Notes: generated from the letters alone by a model not told the origin. DNA of 34,539 bases from Deltaproteobacteria bacterium (GCA_019310245.1 JAFDER010000005.1:1-34539), one strand, 5' to 3'; positions 25,526-33,397 are shown, counted from the stretch's first letter. Made by a program: numbers and translations.

Positions 25526-25759
25526 ATGGCACGAGTGACCATCGAGGACTGCCTGGAGATGGTGGACAATCGCTTTGCCCTCGTCATCCTCGCCGCGAAG
25601 CGCACGCGCCAGCTCCTCAACGGAGCGACGCCACTCGTGGACGGCAAGAACAAGCCGGCCGTCATGGCACTCAGGGAGGTGGCCGACGGCCGCATCCAGT
25701 CGGCCCAGGACGTGCGCGAGCTCCTCGACGAGGACATCGGCAAGGACATCGGCAAGTAA
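25526..25759 (+). CDS. rpoZ: RNA polymerase omega subunit
   Basis: The 77-aa protein starts [20 protein letters not shown] and continues [10 protein letters not shown], which is the conserved omega core that wraps the beta-prime C-terminus and helps RNA polymerase assembly. The acidic end ([12 protein letters not shown]) is common in omega. The ribosome-binding site AAGGAGG lies at 25514-25520, ideally spaced. It is a single-gene unit here: upstream is a terminator, downstream a convergent lipoprotein gene. The usual companions gmk and spoT are not adjacent. Confidence 0.96.
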   Translation: MARVTIEDCLEMVDNRFALVILAAKRTRQLLNGATPLVDGKNKPAVMALREVADGRIQSAQDVRELLDEDIGKDIGK

Positions 25760-25923
25760 GTCCTCCTCGGTTCGCACCACTCGGCAACCTGTGAGCAGCT
25801 GGAAACGTCCACGGCGGGGGGACGCTTCGGCCGCCGGTGGAACTCCTGAACCTGTCGTTGACTGACAGGTGAGAAAGCTGTCTCCCCCGAGCATCATTAC
25901 GCCCGTGCATCAGGGTGCGAGGT

Positions 25924-26994
25924 TCACGGGGGAGTGCAGCGGGCGGCCAGCCCGAGATCCGTGCAGGGGCCGAGCCCGTAGTCAGCGCACGAGAGCGTCG
26001 TCACGTAGTTGTCGAGACAGAACGTGACGGCCTCGCCGTCGCACGACTCGTCGAGATCCGTGCCGAGGAGGGGCTGGGCGTCGCACTCGTCGCCCGAGGG
26101 CACGCAGCCCGCCTCGCCCCCCCGATCGCCGCACGTCCAGCGCTCCACAACGGCGTTGCAGTCGATGTCCGCCGCGCTGCCGCCGATGCAGCCGACGACG
26201 CGATCGCCCGAGCACCTGCGGGGATCCGACGTCTCCGTGCACGAGGCCCCGCCGCCGGCGCACCGTCCCGGCTCACCTTCTTCCTGCACGCAGTGAAGGC
26301 CCGCCGCGTCGCACTGAGCGAGCGTGATGACCCCGGTCTCGCACACGACGAGGACGTCTGCGTGGCAGTCGGGCCGGAACGTGGACGCATCGCACGTGCC
26401 GAGTCCGCAGACCGCGGTGTCATCGGCATCGATGAAGCACTCCATGCCGAGGTTGTCGCAGTCCACGACGAGATCCTTGCCGCTGAAACGCGAGCACTGA
26501 CGGATGAGGGTCCCATCGCACCTGTCGGGCGTGACGAGCGGCTCGCACGTCGACGGCTCCTCGCCCGCCGTCAGGCAGTCCTGGATCGAGGCGCAGTCCA
26601 GATCGGCCGCACCGACGCACTGCGCGATCCAGCCGAGCACGAGGCCGACCTCCCTGCCGTGGACGCTGGCGTAGCTGACGGTGCACGTGCCGAGCTGGCC
26701 GGTGTGCGTGGTGTTGCACGCCCGCGTGCGCATGCACGAGACGATGTGCTCCTGCTTCGTGAAGGGCGGGAGCTCCGGGACCTCTCCCTCGTACCACGTC
26801 CACTCGGTGGAGACGTCCTCCAGGTCGGCGTCCTCGTCCGCGACGTCCTCCACCCCGTCCAGGACCGCTCCATCGACGTCCGCATCGAGCCACGCGTCGC
26901 CGTCGTCAGGCTCGCCCGCGTCTCCGGGGACGCTGTCGTGCCCCGAGCAGGCCGCAACGAGCAGCAGCAGGGGCGTGAGACGAGCCAGAGGCAT
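25924..26994 (-). CDS. Cys-rich lipoprotein with four repeated modules (356 aa)
   Basis: The start is ATG at 26994; no clear ribosome-binding site is visible, and a longer frame upstream overlaps the aminotransferase gene and is rejected. The signal peptide ends in a lipobox (LVAAC, Cys16). An Asp/Glu-rich linker (about 17-65) follows, with a region that carries CMRTRACNTTHTGQLGTC. Four Cys-rich modules of about 45 residues then repeat the pattern C-x-G-x5-C ... DC-x3-G-x2-C ... C (beginning RCDGTLIRQC, DCHADVLVVC, RCSGDRVVGC and SCDGEAVTFC). The cysteines would form disulfides outside the cytoplasm. Such proteins are common and mostly uncharacterised on myxobacterial surfaces. Follows the aminotransferase gene by 44 bp and may be co-transcribed. 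No function is assigned. Confidence 0.82.
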   Translation of the reverse strand: MPLARLTPLLLLVAACSGHDSVPGDAGEPDDGDAWLDADVDGAVLDGVEDVADEDADLEDVSTEWTWYEGEVPELPPFTKQEHIVSCMRTRACNTTHTGQLGTCTVSYASVHGREVGLVLGWIAQCVGAADLDCASIQDCLTAGEEPSTCEPLVTPDRCDGTLIRQCSRFSGKDLVVDCDNLGMECFIDADDTAVCGLGTCDASTFRPDCHADVLVVCETGVITLAQCDAAGLHCVQEEGEPGRCAGGGASCTETSDPRRCSGDRVVGCIGGSAADIDCNAVVERWTCGDRGGEAGCVPSGDECDAQPLLGTDLDESCDGEAVTFCLDNYVTTLSCADYGLGPCTDLGLAARCTPP

Positions 26995-27038
26995 CGGAAC
27001 AAAGACTACTGCATGAGCGGCGTCTTGCCCAGCACGCC

Positions 27039-28244
27039 TCAGCGGCCCCGTCCGAAGGCCTCGAGGCCCGCCTCGAAGGCGCGCATCGCCTTCTCGAGAT
27101 CCGTCGTGTTGAGCACGTAGGCGATCCGGACCTCGTCGCGGCCGGCACCCGCCGTGGCGTAGAACCCGGCGGCCGGCGCCACCATCACCGTCTCTCTGTC
27201 CAGCTCGAACCCGTCGAGCAGGAACACGGCGAACTGCTCGGCGTCCTCGACGGGCAGCTTCGCCACCGTGTAGAACGCTCCGCGTGGCTTCTGGCAGATC
27301 ACGCCCGGCATGGACGCTAGCGCGTCGCATGTCAGGTCGCGGCGCTTGACGTACTCCTCCCGAACGCCCTCGAAGTAGGAGTCCGGAACCGACATGGCGG
27401 CCGTTGCCGCGATCTGGTCGACCGTGGGCGGACAGAGCCGCGCCTGTCCGAACTTCAGCACGGTCGCCATGAGCTCCTCGTTACGGCTGACGATGCAGCC
27501 GACCCTCGCACCGCAGGCGGAGTACTGCTTCGAGATGGAGTCAACGAGCACGGCCCTGTCCGTGACGGCCGGGAGATCGAGCACGCTGACGTGCTCGACG
27601 CCGTCGTAGACGAACTCGCGGTACACCTCGTCGGCGATCAGGAACAGGCCGTGATCGGCGGCCAGCCCCTCGAGCATCGACATCTCCTCGCGCGTGTAGA
27701 CGGCCCCCGTGGGATTGCCGGGGTTGCAGAACAGAATGGCTCTCGTGCGAGCGGTGATGCGCTCCTCGAAGCGCTCGCGCGCCGGCAGGGCGAACCCGTC
27801 CTCGGCACGGGTGGCGACGGGAACGATGGTGACGCCGCTCATCACGGCGAACCCGTTGTAGTTGGCGTAGAATGGCTCGGGAACGATGATCTCGTCTCCC
27901 ACACCCGCAACGGCCTGGAAGACGAAGGCGAGCGCCTCGCTCCCCCCCGTCGTCACGAGGATCTGGGAGGGATCGACGTCCAGACCGACGCGTCCGTAGT
28001 AGCCGGCCAGCGCCTTCACGTACGTGACGAGGCCCCCGGAGGGACCGTACTCGATCACCTTGCGGTCAAGGGTCCTGTACGCCTCTATCATCGCCGGAGG
28101 CGTCTCGATGTCCGGCTGTCCGATGTTGAGGTGGTAGACGTGGACGCCACGGGCCTTCGCCGCATCGGCATATGGAACGAGCTTCCGGATCGGCGAGGCC
28201 GGCATGAGCCTTCCCCGATCCGACAGAGTCACGGCATTGGCCAT
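27039..28244 (-). CDS. PLP-dependent class I/II aminotransferase (aspartate aminotransferase-like)
   Basis: The start ATG at 28244 has AGAGGAG 6 nt upstream; the ATG at 28265 lies inside the encoded CCA of tRNA-Leu and is rejected. The 401-aa protein has the full fold-type I set: YGPSGG (66-71), TTGGSEA (98-104), NPGNPTG (174-180), DEVY (205-208) and the PLP lysine Lys239 in SISKQYSACGARVG. It transfers an amino group between an amino acid and a 2-oxo acid; the SACGARVG form is seen in aspartate-type enzymes, but substrate cannot be fixed from sequence. The gene begins 20 nt after tRNA-Leu on the same strand, leaving no room for its own promoter, so it is probably transcribed with that tRNA. 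Confidence 0.92.
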   Translation of the reverse strand: MANAVTLSDRGRLMPASPIRKLVPYADAAKARGVHVYHLNIGQPDIETPPAMIEAYRTLDRKVIEYGPSGGLVTYVKALAGYYGRVGLDVDPSQILVTTGGSEALAFVFQAVAGVGDEIIVPEPFYANYNGFAVMSGVTIVPVATRAEDGFALPARERFEERITARTRAILFCNPGNPTGAVYTREEMSMLEGLAADHGLFLIADEVYREFVYDGVEHVSVLDLPAVTDRAVLVDSISKQYSACGARVGCIVSRNEELMATVLKFGQARLCPPTVDQIAATAAMSVPDSYFEGVREEYVKRRDLTCDALASMPGVICQKPRGAFYTVAKLPVEDAEQFAVFLLDGFELDRETVMVAPAAGFYATAGAGRDEVRIAYVLNTTDLEKAMRAFEAGLEAFGRGR

Positions 28245-28264
28245 GGCGGCTCCTCTCGTGAGCA

Positions 28265-28352
28265 TGGTGCGAGGAGGGGGACTTGAACCCCCATGGAGAA
28301 AAACTCCACTAGGCCCTCAACCTAGCGCGTCTACCAGTTCCGCCATCCTCGC
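28265..28352 (-). tRNA. tRNA-Leu (anticodon GAG), CCA encoded
   Basis: Read on the minus strand, GCGAGGA (28352-28346) pairs with TCCTCGC (28275-28269), then discriminator A and an encoded CCA (28267-28265). The anticodon stem CTAGG/CCTAG encloses TTGAGGG, giving anticodon GAG for CUC and CUU codons. A D-arm with TGGTAGACGC and a T-arm with GGTTCAAGTCC are present, and the long variable arm fits class II leucine tRNA. The aminotransferase ATG follows 20 nt after the CCA. Confidence 0.95.
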
Positions 28353-28361
28353 CCTGGACTG

Positions 28362-28390
28362 TTTATCAGCCGCTTTGACGACCAAGTCAA
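28362..28390 (-). promoter_or_regulatory. Promoter of tRNA-Leu and aminotransferase
   Basis: On the minus strand TTGACT (28390-28385), 17 nt, then GATAAA (28367-28362). The start site falls three or so bases before the tRNA 5' end. Confidence 0.6.
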
Positions 28391-28437
28391 GTACGGCGGC
28401 GCCGGCAAGTTGACAAGCGGTCCGAGAAGGTTCATGT

Positions 28438-28995
28438 GTGGAGCCGATGCTGGAAAAACTCAAGAAGGTCAAGCCGTTCTGGTGGTTTGTCGCCTTCTTC
28501 GTCGCCGTCAACATCCTCTGGATCGGGCCGGCGATCCTCGGTGGAGGCACGCTGAAGAAGGGATCGGTGGCGCCGGCCTTCTCCCTGCCGCTCATCCCGG
28601 ACTCCTCTGAGCGCCTCTCCCTCGAGAGCCTGCGTGGCAGCACCGTGCTCCTCGTTTTCTGGGCCACGTGGTGCGATGCCTGCCTGGCCGAGATCCCCGT
28701 GGTCATCGATCTCTCGAATCGCTACGGAGACCGGGGCCTCGTCGTCGTGGGCATGAACCTGGAGCCGGAGAACCGCCCGGGCGTCGGACGGTTCCTCTCG
28801 ACCAGCTCCATCCCCTACAGGAATGTGACCGTCGACGGACAGACCGCCGCGGCGTACAGGGTCGGCGTCCTGCCGGCGATCGTCCTCATCGATCGCGCGG
28901 GAACCGTGTACAAGGGGTTCACGGGACGCACGAGCGGGTTCCGTCTCGCCCGTGCCGTCGAGCGCTGCCTCGATCTCGAACTCCCCGAGGGTTAG
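28438..28995 (+). CDS. Membrane-anchored TlpA/ResA-like thioredoxin (185 aa)
   Basis: The start is GTG at 28438 with AAGG 6 nt upstream, or ATG at 28447. One N-terminal membrane helix (residues about 13-35) anchors the domain outside the cytoplasm. The thioredoxin fold follows: FWATWCDAC with active-site Cys79 and Cys82, and the cis-proline at GVLPA (Pro146). The WCDAC sequence differs from the common WCxPC: the residue before the second Cys is Ala rather than Pro, which usually changes redox potential. Such proteins reduce disulfides, for example in cytochrome maturation or oxidised exported proteins. Many Cys-rich exported proteins are encoded nearby. Convergent with the Yip1-like gene, with a 4-bp overlap. 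Confidence 0.93.
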   Translation: MEPMLEKLKKVKPFWWFVAFFVAVNILWIGPAILGGGTLKKGSVAPAFSLPLIPDSSERLSLESLRGSTVLLVFWATWCDACLAEIPVVIDLSNRYGDRGLVVVGMNLEPENRPGVGRFLSTSSIPYRNVTVDGQTAAAYRVGVLPAIVLIDRAGTVYKGFTGRTSGFRLARAVERCLDLELPEG

Positions 28996-29558
28996 CCGAC
29001 CAGGACGAACTCCACGGCGCGCAGGACCGAGGAGACGAGAACGAGCACGGCCATCGATGCCGCGAACGCCTTGATGCGCACGTGCGCGGGAACGCCGACC
29101 GCCGCGTCGAGAGCGTGGTAATAAAGATACCCCGTGTACACGGCTCCCATGAGGAACCAGAGGAAACCGAGCACCGGAACCGGGACGAAGGCCAGGACAG
29201 ATGACATCCACAGGCCCGCCGAGGAGTACAGTGCCGCCACCTCGCCCATGGCCGGGCGCACGGCCCCGACCCTCCGGGCCATGAATCCCGAGGCCGCCGC
29301 GAAGGAGGCAACCGTTGCCCCGTCGACGACGAGCCTGCTCGCGACGGCGAGGGCCACGCTGTTCTCACCCGCCACCAGGAGCGCCCCGGCCAGGCTGAAG
29401 ACGAGCGACACCGCGAGCCCGATGACCGTGAAGGGCAGGACCGCCTCGCCGAGCGAGGGCCTCTCCGCGACGATGAGGTTCCACTCGTCCTCCGGGCCGA
29501 TCACCAGATGCAGGTAGCGCCTGAGCGCGTCGACGAGCGGCTGCAGTACCATCGGCAC
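28992..29558 (-). CDS. Yip1-like integral membrane protein (188 aa)
   Basis: The protein has an N-terminal amphipathic region (LRRYLHLVIGPEDEWNLIVAE) followed by about five membrane helices, a layout typical of the Yip1 family (five helices, N-terminal PxxxWxxI-like segment). Visible helices include VLPFTVIGLAVSLVFSLAGA, LGFLWFLMGAVYTGYLYYHA and FAASMAVLVLVSSVLRAV. The start is GTG at 29558 (AGGA nearby) or ATG at 29552. Bacterial Yip1 proteins have no established role. Its last four bases overlap the TlpA-like gene on the other strand. Confidence 0.75.
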   Translation of the reverse strand: MPMVLQPLVDALRRYLHLVIGPEDEWNLIVAERPSLGEAVLPFTVIGLAVSLVFSLAGALLVAGENSVALAVASRLVVDGATVASFAAASGFMARRVGAVRPAMGEVAALYSSAGLWMSSVLAFVPVPVLGFLWFLMGAVYTGYLYYHALDAAVGVPAHVRIKAFAASMAVLVLVSSVLRAVEFVLVG

Positions 29559-29658
29559 GAGATCCTAGCCCCACCACCGGTGCGGGTCAATCCTCCATAA
29601 CGTGCGGAATCCGCTTTCAAATCGTCGTGAGGCCGACCCGTATCGCACGCCGCCCGGG

Positions 29659-29686
29659 TTGACTCTCGCGGCCGTTCCCATACAAT
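29659..29686 (+). promoter_or_regulatory. Promoter of the cdnL operon
   Basis: TTGACT (29659-29664), 16 nt, then TACAAT (29681-29686, five of six consensus bases). The leader of about 90 nt before cdnL contains a GC-rich patch (CCCCCGGGGGG near 29706-29716). Confidence 0.65.
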
Positions 29687-29784
29687 ACATGAAACGCAGT
29701 TTTCGCCCCCGGGGGGTCCCTGGATAGATGTCCATCAAGGGGGATGATCGAGCGAACCGCTGCTGAGACTCGAGGTGGCGACGG

Positions 29785-30315
29785 ATGCGAGGGGTCTACA
29801 CCATGGAGGGAATGTTCAACCTAGGAGACAACGTTGTCTGCCCAGCCCACGGCGTCGGCGAGATCGTGAGCATCGAGCGGATCAACATCTCTGGACAGGA
29901 ACAGGAGTTCTACATCATCTCCATCCAGGAGAGCGGGATGCGCGTCTTCGTGCCAACCCAGGGCACGGACACACTCGGCCTGAGGAACGTGATCTCCGAG
30001 ACCGAGGCGCGCAAGGTCTTCCGCATCCTGCGATCCAAGGAGGTGGCAGTCAACGACCGGCCCTGGAGCAAGCGCTGCAAGCGATACTCGCAGATGCTCA
30101 AAACCGGCTCTCCGTTCGACGTGGCCCAAGTTCTGCGCGATCTACTTCGACTCAAGGGAGGCAAGGAGCTCAGCTTCGCGGAGCGGCGGCTCCTGAACAC
30201 GGCACGCACACTCCTCGTCAAAGAACTCGCCCTCGCGCGTTCCACCACCGAGACCCGCATCGCACAGCAGATCGACCGCATCTTCCGGATCAAGCCGACC
30301 AGGGCCACTGCCTGA
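29785..30315 (+). CDS. CdnL/CarD-family RNA polymerase-binding regulator (176 aa)
   Basis: The N-terminal Tudor-like domain is seen in FNLGDNVVCPAHGVGEIVSI and the EFYIISIQESGMRVFVPTQG strand pair, which in this family binds the RNA polymerase beta subunit. A C-terminal helical domain (about 85-170) contains PWSKRCKRYSQMLKTGSPFD, VAQVLRDLLRLKGGKELSFA and ERRLLNTARTLLVKELALA, and would contact promoter DNA. The size and layout are those of CdnL, not of the larger myxobacterial CarD with an HMGA tail. ATG 29785 or ATG 29803 could be the start; both have a purine-rich site. The stop lies at the ribosome-binding site of the next gene (AAGGAGG), making an operon. CdnL stabilises open complexes at stable-RNA and housekeeping promoters. 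Confidence 0.93.
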   Translation: MRGVYTMEGMFNLGDNVVCPAHGVGEIVSIERINISGQEQEFYIISIQESGMRVFVPTQGTDTLGLRNVISETEARKVFRILRSKEVAVNDRPWSKRCKRYSQMLKTGSPFDVAQVLRDLLRLKGGKELSFAERRLLNTARTLLVKELALARSTTETRIAQQIDRIFRIKPTRATA

Positions 30316-30326
30316 AGGAGGCCGTG

Positions 30327-30947
30327 GTGAGACAGCACGCGTTTCTTCGCGCTCCGGTCCGTACCGCGATCCCGGCCATCGTCACCGCACTGGTGCTGAC
30401 GGCGACCACGCCGGCGGATTCGACCATCTTGCTCAAGATGAGCCTGGAGAGGATGGCCCAGGACGCCGTGATGGTGGTGCAGGGGCACGTGGCATGGGAC
30501 TACTCGGTCCGTCCGGATCCCACGGAGCCCATCTTCACGTACTCCGGACTCGAGGTCAGCGGATGCGTGGCGGGCGAGTGTCCGGAGACCGTCATCCTGA
30601 AGCACGAGGGAGGCACGGTGGGCGAGTTGACGATCTTCATCCCGGGCATGCCGAAATTCACCCCGGGCGACGAGGTCCTGCTGTTCCTCGAACCCGATCC
30701 CAACGGCGAGAAGGACGCGTTCTACACCGTGGGCATGGTCCAGGGCTACTTCAAGATCGTCACGGACCCCCAGAGCGGCGTGAAGACGGCCCTCCAGCAG
30801 CTCTTCGGCGTCACGCTCGCCTCACCGGGCGGGGACGGCGTGATCGCACCGGTCAAGAGTCCGGGACCCCTCGAGGCGAACCTGCAGGATCTCGCCAAGA
30901 GGATCCGCGAGGCCTGGAAGAGCAAGAAGAAGGAAGGTGGCAAGTGA
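30327..30947 (+). CDS. Exported protein of unknown function, partner of the protease gene (206 aa)
   Basis: The start is GTG at 30327 (or GTG 30324), with a perfect AAGGAGG at 30315-30321. A signal peptide covers about residues 1-32. The mature part contains LERMAQDAVMVVQGHVAWDY, then IFTYSGLEVSGCVAGECPET, LTIFIPGMPKFTPGDEVLLF and VGMVQGYFKIVTDPQSG. This pattern (exported all-beta domain with a GMPxFxPGDEVLLFL core) recurs, from memory, next to matrixin-like proteases in myxobacteria, but no named family is claimed. The C-terminus is Lys-rich. Its stop overlaps the next start by four bases (GTGA), so it is coupled to the metalloprotease and may be its inhibitor, chaperone or cofactor; this is inference. 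Confidence 0.85.
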   Translation: MRQHAFLRAPVRTAIPAIVTALVLTATTPADSTILLKMSLERMAQDAVMVVQGHVAWDYSVRPDPTEPIFTYSGLEVSGCVAGECPETVILKHEGGTVGELTIFIPGMPKFTPGDEVLLFLEPDPNGEKDAFYTVGMVQGYFKIVTDPQSGVKTALQQLFGVTLASPGGDGVIAPVKSPGPLEANLQDLAKRIREAWKSKKKEGGK

Positions 30948-33055
30948 GGCGCACGACGCACGCCATCCTCCTCGCCCTCGCGATCGCGATCATCCCGGCC
31001 TCGGCCATGGCGTGGATCTCGATGGACGGCAACTCGTCTCCGCCGCACACGGTGTGGTCGGCGGTGCCGGTCTCCTGGGGCATGCACCAGGACGGCAGCC
31101 TGGACCTCGGGGCCGATGCCAGCGAGACCGTCCTGCTCGACTCGTTCGCCTCATGGTCCGAGCCCACGTGCACATCCTGGGCCACGACGTACACCGGCAG
31201 GACGGGCAGCCGCCCCAACGGAGGCGACGGGCAGAACATCCAGGGCTGGGTGGAGGTTGGATGGCGCTACGGCTCGGGCGCCATCGGCGTGTGCTCCGTC
31301 TCCTTCTGGGGCGGAGGCACCATCGGCGAGGCGGACATCGCGTACAACGGCGTCAACTTCACCTGGAACCTGACGGGCGGTGGCGGATCGGCCGTCGACA
31401 CGCAGTCCATCGCGACCCACGAGCAGGGACACTTCCTCGGGCTGGGGGACCTCTACGGCTCGTCGTGCACCGGGGACCCGACCATGTGCGGCGTGTACTC
31501 GGGCGGCACGGGCGCCCGGACCCTCGCCTCGGACGACATCAACGGCGTGTGCGCCCTCTACCCCTCGGGCACCGGAGGCTGCGTCACGGACGACGACTGC
31601 TCCGCTGGACACCACTGCGAGGACGGCGTGTGCGTGCCCGACGCGGTGGCAGGCGAGCCGTGCGATCCGTGCACGGAGCACGAGCAGTGCGGCGGAACGG
31701 ACGACCTGTGCCTGGGAGGATTCCCCGACGGAGGCATGTACTGCGGAGGCGAGTGCAGCGTGCCCGCGGACTGCCCCGCCGGCTTCGACTGCATCGAGAT
31801 CGGCGGCGCGCCCGTCAACCAGTGCGTCCCGTCGGACTTCGACTGCTCCTCGATCACGCCCGAGTGCGAGACGGACGACGACTGTCCGGACGGCGAGATC
31901 TGCGACGGCGGCCGGTGCGTCGAAGCGACCCCCGACTGCGTCACGGACGACGACTGCCCGGTCGGAGAGGTCTGCCGCGACGGCGAGTGCATCCCGGACC
32001 CGTCGCCTCACCTGCCGTGGTGCTCCGAGTGCACGGGCCACGACGAGTGCGGCGGCGCGGACGACCTGTGCCTCGGTGGTTTCATCGACGGCACGTCGCG
32101 CTGCGGCATCTCCTGCGACAGCGTGGGCGGAAACTGCGGCGAGGGCAACACGTGCTACGGCTTCGACGACCTGCCCGACCAGTGCATCCCGTCGTCCATG
32201 GACTGCTCGCCTGACTGCACCACGGACGGGGACTGCCCGCCCGGCCAGCACTGCGTGGACGGCCACTGCACGAACGTCTGCGACCCGAACGATCCCACGT
32301 CCTGCCCCGACGGCTGGTACTGCCGGTTCACGTCGTGCGCGACGGGCGTGTGCGAGCCCGCTCCCGACGGCCCGGGAACAAAGGCCATCGGCGCGCGCTG
32401 CGCGACCGATCTCGAGTGCGACAGCCTGAGATGCCAGCCCATGATCGACGGATCGTACTGCGCGATCTCGTGCGACTACATACTGGGCGGCGGCGCCTGT
32501 CCGAGCCCCACGGCATGCCAGCCGCTCGAGAGGGGCCTGTGCGGTGTCTGCTCCTGCTCGCGAGGCAAGCTGGGCGACCCGTGCCTCTCGAACAGCCAGT
32601 GCCAGAACGGCGAGTGCACGCTGGTGGGCGGGATGAACCTGTGCACCATCGACTGCACCGGAACCGGCGTCGGCTGCCCGCACAACTTCACGTGCACGCC
32701 GCAGGGCGACGGTTCCACCTCCGTCTGCATCCCCGACGGGACGGCGGTCGGCGGGCCGTGCGAGGCGGACGACGAATGTGCCGGCCGGCTGTGCATCGAG
32801 AGGGGACCCTCGATGGTCTGCTCGCGCACCTGCGGCGGCGAGGACGCTCGGGACTGTTCGTGCCCCGCGGGCCACGCGTGCACGGAGGTGGCCGACGGCG
32901 TCAACGCCTGCGTGCTCTCGAGCCTCATCATGGTCTCCGGATGCGGCTGCACGCTGGCCGGGGCTGGAGGAAAGGGCGGAGAACTTGCGCTCCTGATCGC
33001 TTTGATCCTGGGGGGTTACGGCATCTCCCGCCGGCGCCGTAAAAACACGTCTTGA
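30944..33055 (+). CDS. Secreted matrixin-like metalloprotease with Cys-rich repeats and MYXO-CTERM tail (703 aa)
   Basis: The start is GTG at 30944, overlapping the upstream stop, with AAGGAAGG in front. The signal peptide ends around ASAMA. The protease domain (about 24-207) carries the zinc site His159-Glu160-x2-His163-x2-Gly-x2-Asp169 (HEQGHFLGLGD), followed by TMCGVYSGG (Met-turn) and RTLASDDINGVCALYP. In usual matrixins the third ligand is His; here it is Asp. Residues about 213-640 are Cys-rich: four short modules of C-x5-C-x5-C-x4-C (for example CVTDDDCSAGHHCEDGVC) and two related longer modules starting near CTEHEQCGG and CTGHDECGG. The end has a Cys-Gly-Cys pair, a membrane helix (LALLIALILGGYG) and an Arg-rich tail (SRRRRK), the MYXO-CTERM sorting signal for surface attachment. 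Confidence 0.92.
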   Translation: MRRTTHAILLALAIAIIPASAMAWISMDGNSSPPHTVWSAVPVSWGMHQDGSLDLGADASETVLLDSFASWSEPTCTSWATTYTGRTGSRPNGGDGQNIQGWVEVGWRYGSGAIGVCSVSFWGGGTIGEADIAYNGVNFTWNLTGGGGSAVDTQSIATHEQGHFLGLGDLYGSSCTGDPTMCGVYSGGTGARTLASDDINGVCALYPSGTGGCVTDDDCSAGHHCEDGVCVPDAVAGEPCDPCTEHEQCGGTDDLCLGGFPDGGMYCGGECSVPADCPAGFDCIEIGGAPVNQCVPSDFDCSSITPECETDDDCPDGEICDGGRCVEATPDCVTDDDCPVGEVCRDGECIPDPSPHLPWCSECTGHDECGGADDLCLGGFIDGTSRCGISCDSVGGNCGEGNTCYGFDDLPDQCIPSSMDCSPDCTTDGDCPPGQHCVDGHCTNVCDPNDPTSCPDGWYCRFTSCATGVCEPAPDGPGTKAIGARCATDLECDSLRCQPMIDGSYCAISCDYILGGGACPSPTACQPLERGLCGVCSCSRGKLGDPCLSNSQCQNGECTLVGGMNLCTIDCTGTGVGCPHNFTCTPQGDGSTSVCIPDGTAVGGPCEADDECAGRLCIERGPSMVCSRTCGGEDARDCSCPAGHACTEVADGVNACVLSSLIMVSGCGCTLAGAGGKGGELALLIALILGGYGISRRRRKNTS

Positions 33056-33080
33056 TCAAACGTCGATAATAAACGATAAG
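33052..33080 (+). promoter_or_regulatory. Promoter of the PC4-like gene
   Basis: TTGATC (33052-33057), which overlaps the protease stop codon, 17 nt, then GATAAG (33075-33080). The region is unusually AT-rich for this window. The box sits inside the palindrome TTGATCAA. Confidence 0.5.
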
Positions 33081-33148
33081 TATTGATCGCGAGATCGAGC
33101 CAGTTCGGCTCTATCCGACCACGAAAAGAGGGATCCCAGGAGGCAATC

Positions 33149-33397
33149 ATGGCCGAGGACAAGGTTGTCCACAGCTTCAAGCGCACGCCGACCGAGGAGG
33201 TCAGGGCAACGGTTCGGGAGTACCGGGGCCGCACGTACATCGATCTCCGAATCTACTACATGGACAACTCAGGTGAGTGGAGGCCCACTCGAAAGGGCAT
33301 CGCGCTGAGCACCGAGTTCCTCACCGACCTTCGCACCTGCGTGAACAAGTTCGACGAGGAGCTCAAGGCACTGGAGCAGGCCGAAGGGGACGACTAG
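33149..33397 (+). CDS. PC4/p15-like single-stranded DNA-binding protein (82 aa)
   Basis: The ATG at 33149 has AGGAGG six bases upstream; an in-frame upstream ORF start (33083) is rejected because it has no such site. After a short charged N-terminus, EEVRATVREYRGRTYIDLRI, YYMDNSGEWRPTRKGIALST and EFLTDLRTCVNKF form the four-strand-plus-helix PC4 fold (transcriptional coactivator p15 family, also bacterial YdbC). These dimers bind single-stranded DNA, and in bacteria may act in transcription or DNA repair. It forms its own transcription unit after the protease gene. Basic residues in the strands and Trp/Tyr in the YYMDNSGEW loop fit nucleic-acid contact. Confidence 0.88.
   Translation: MAEDKVVHSFKRTPTEEVRATVREYRGRTYIDLRIYYMDNSGEWRPTRKGIALSTEFLTDLRTCVNKFDEELKALEQAEGDD

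Noticed and set aside
28410-28438. TTGACA followed by CATGTG as a promoter for the TlpA-like gene
   Set aside because: The -10 match is poor and transcription would start at or after the GTG start codon.
29775-30323. N-terminal extension of the 206-aa exported protein through the cdnL gene
   Set aside because: It is out of frame with cdnL, and the signal peptide plus AAGGAGG place the real start at 30327.
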